From: Bradyrhizobium prioriisuperbiae
Lineage (GTDB): Bacteria; Pseudomonadota; Alphaproteobacteria; Rhizobiales; Xanthobacteraceae
Assembly: GCF_032397745.1 (NCBI RefSeq)
Contig: NZ_CP135921.1
Coordinates: forward strand, 310,001-374,000
DNA length: 64,000 bases
Direction: 5' to 3'
Shown here: positions 62,832 to 64,000 of the stretch, one piece after another
How positions within the stretch are numbered: position 1 is the stretch's first letter
How the letters are laid out: the number at the start of each line of letters is the position of its first letter
Program-made: the position numbers and the translations under genes
Notes under the pieces: generated by a model
What the model was told of the DNA's origin: nothing
Databases searched by the model: none
Seen by the model: only the letters and a program-made list of their open reading frames with translations

Positions 62832-63800
62832 CTAGCCAAAGCCGTAGAGCCGGGCCGGATTGTCGACCAGGATCTTCTTCCTCACCGCCGCATCGGGCGC
62901 CCACACCGCGAGCTGGTTCAGCAGGCGGCCGTCGTCGATCTGAAACAGCGGGGTCACGTCGGTCGGCTTGCGGCCGGGCGGCGTCACCGAATCCGGATGC
63001 GGCCAGTCAGTGCCCCAGATGATGCGGTCACTGTTGGCCGCAATCAGGGCCTTGGCGAACGGCGCCACGTCGGCGAAATCCGGTCCCTGGGTGGACGAGC
63101 GATAAGCGCCAGAGATTTTGACATAGGCCTTGCCGCCACGAACCAGTTCCACCAGATCGGCAAAGCCGGGCTGCTCGGTGCCGAGCTTGGCTTCCGCACC
63201 GCCGAAATGATCGAACACCACCGGCACCGGCGACGCCGCGAGATCGGCCTTGAGCGCCGTGACCATAGGCAACAGCGTATAGATCTGGATGTGCAGGCCG
63301 CGGTCCTTCACACGCGTAACGGCGTTGACGAGACGCGGTCGCGCGATATTCGGGTCGTTGGTGCCGCCGGTGGCGAGATTGATCCGGATGCCACGGATGC
63401 CGGCCTTCTGCATGGCGTCGAGATCGCCGTCCGGCGTCTTGTCGTCGATCACGGCAACGCCGCGCGCATTGTCTCCGCGTGCCTTCATGCCGAACAGGGT
63501 CGCCGCATTGTCGGTGCCGTAGACACTCGGTGTGACGATGACCACACGACCGATGTGAAGCGCCTTGTGCAGCGCCGCCATCTCCTCGGGCGAGGCCGGT
63601 TCGGGCGTATAGACGCGGCCGGCGAAGAACGGGAATTTAGCATCGTCACCATGAATATGGGTGTGGCAATCGCAGGCCCCGGCGGGGACGTCGAAATTCA
63701 CGGCAGTGGCCGGCTGCGCGGCCTTGGTTAGTCCAAATCGGCTGTTCATGGTCACTCCGGCTGCAACGGATGCAAGCAGTAGACTGCGTCGCGTTATCAT
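62832..63800 (-). CDS. Exported amidohydrolase family protein (TIM-barrel, LigI-like)
   Basis: 322 residues with a twin-arginine leader (MITRRSLLLASVAAGVTM). The barrel begins GACDCHTHIHGDDAKFPFF (His-X-His), continues with RGIRINLATGGTNDPN, VVFDHFGGAEAKL and the final Asp in IIWGTDWPHPDSVTPP. Related members hydrolyse lactones or carboxylic esters with or without metal, such as 2-pyrone-4,6-dicarboxylate hydrolase. Periplasmic location is unusual for the class and rests on the RR leader. Confidence 0.88.
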   Translation of the reverse strand: MITRRSLLLASVAAGVTMNSRFGLTKAAQPATAVNFDVPAGACDCHTHIHGDDAKFPFFAGRVYTPEPASPEEMAALHKALHIGRVVIVTPSVYGTDNAATLFGMKARGDNARGVAVIDDKTPDGDLDAMQKAGIRGIRINLATGGTNDPNIARPRLVNAVTRVKDRGLHIQIYTLLPMVTALKADLAASPVPVVFDHFGGAEAKLGTEQPGFADLVELVRGGKAYVKISGAYRSSTQGPDFADVAPFAKALIAANSDRIIWGTDWPHPDSVTPPGRKPTDVTPLFQIDDGRLLNQLAVWAPDAAVRKKILVDNPARLYGFG

Positions 63801-63909
63801 CGCGTCTCTCCCTGGGATCGATTTTTGTTTGCGTTTCCCCCGCCGACTGACCAGCCGGCGCCGGGATCATATCCCAGCGCCGGGCTTTTGTTGGGCGATT
63901 TATCGCGCT

Positions 63910-64000
63910 TTAGGCACTGGCCTGCACGTGAGCGCCATCACGCTGCTTCATCACAATTTTGTTGAGCGCGCCGAGATAGGCGCTGGCCGAGGCTACCAGC
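63910..64000 (-). CDS. leuA: 2-isopropylmalate synthase, C-terminal end (partial)
   Basis: The last 30 codons enter from the right edge and read VASASAYLGALNKIVMKQRDG before a TAA stop. The S-A-x-A-Y-L-x-A-L-N-K pattern is the usual end of the regulatory domain of alpha-isopropylmalate synthase, the first enzyme of leucine synthesis. The short length leaves some doubt. Confidence 0.75.
   Translation of the reverse strand, partial: LVASASAYLGALNKIVMKQRDGAHVQASA

Overview
The window is about 62-65% G+C. It is packed with solute-binding-protein transporters, FCD-type GntR regulators and small catabolic operons. It also carries an intergenic palindromic repeat (centred on GGCTTGTCCCGG) of the kind common in Bradyrhizobium, Rhodopseudomonas and Afipia. 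I infer a soil or rhizosphere alphaproteobacterium of the Bradyrhizobiaceae/Nitrobacteraceae; the species cannot be fixed by eye.

Layout. 1-5.4 kb: a GlcD-type flavin oxidase (cut by the left edge), a sugar-type ABC importer (binding protein and two permeases, no ATPase visible) and a GntR regulator. 5.4-9 kb: a TetR regulator, then a DUF2147 protein, a DUF3313 lipoprotein and a class III nucleotide cyclase on the other strand. 9-22 kb: a catabolic region. A minus-strand cupin/LDH2-dehydrogenase/RidA/FAH operon, a GntR regulator, an amidohydrolase and two binding proteins (Bug and NMT1 types) face a plus-strand operon of ABC ATPase, permease, SDR, FAD monooxygenase and cupin. The promoters of the cupin operon and of the divergent transporter genes share a 14-bp motif, which suggests one regulon. 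An IS4-type element with 9-bp target duplications and an amber-interrupted transposase sits between them. 22-30.7 kb: a D-3-hydroxyaspartate/D-threonine aldolase-like enzyme, a GntR regulator with twin operators, a class III aminotransferase, an orphan oligopeptide-type binding protein, an N,N-dimethylformamidase large-subunit homologue and an LVIVD-repeat protein.

30.8-36 kb: a four-gene sugar uptake operon (xylulokinase-like kinase, RbsA-, RbsC- and RbsB-like proteins). 36.1-38.2 kb: a compact three-gene membrane operon with a MotA/TolQ/ExbB proton channel, an ExbD-like one-helix protein carrying an unusual periplasmic beta domain, and a third membrane protein. I find no described system that matches it. 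38.4-42 kb: an isoquinoline-oxidoreductase-like molybdenum hydroxylase (two subunits) and an AraC regulator. 42.3-43.9 kb: small proteins and a Mug-type DNA glycosylase.

44-55.8 kb: an 11.7-kb genomic island bounded by a 48-bp direct repeat. One copy is the 3' part of an intact tRNA-Lys(CUU); the other is a detached 3' tRNA fragment. Next to the tRNA lies the C-terminal remnant of a tyrosine integrase. The cargo is a polyamine-type ABC importer with a flavin monooxygenase, followed by a decaying tail: a DJ-1/PfpI gene, a small membrane protein, a branched-chain amino-acid-type binding protein and an Old Yellow Enzyme gene, each broken by one frameshift or stop.

56-64 kb: a Spy/CpxP-like periplasmic protein, a TRAP transporter facing a secreted GH79-like glycoside hydrolase, a site-2-type protease, a small anchored protein, an amidohydrolase and, at the right edge, the 3' end of leuA.
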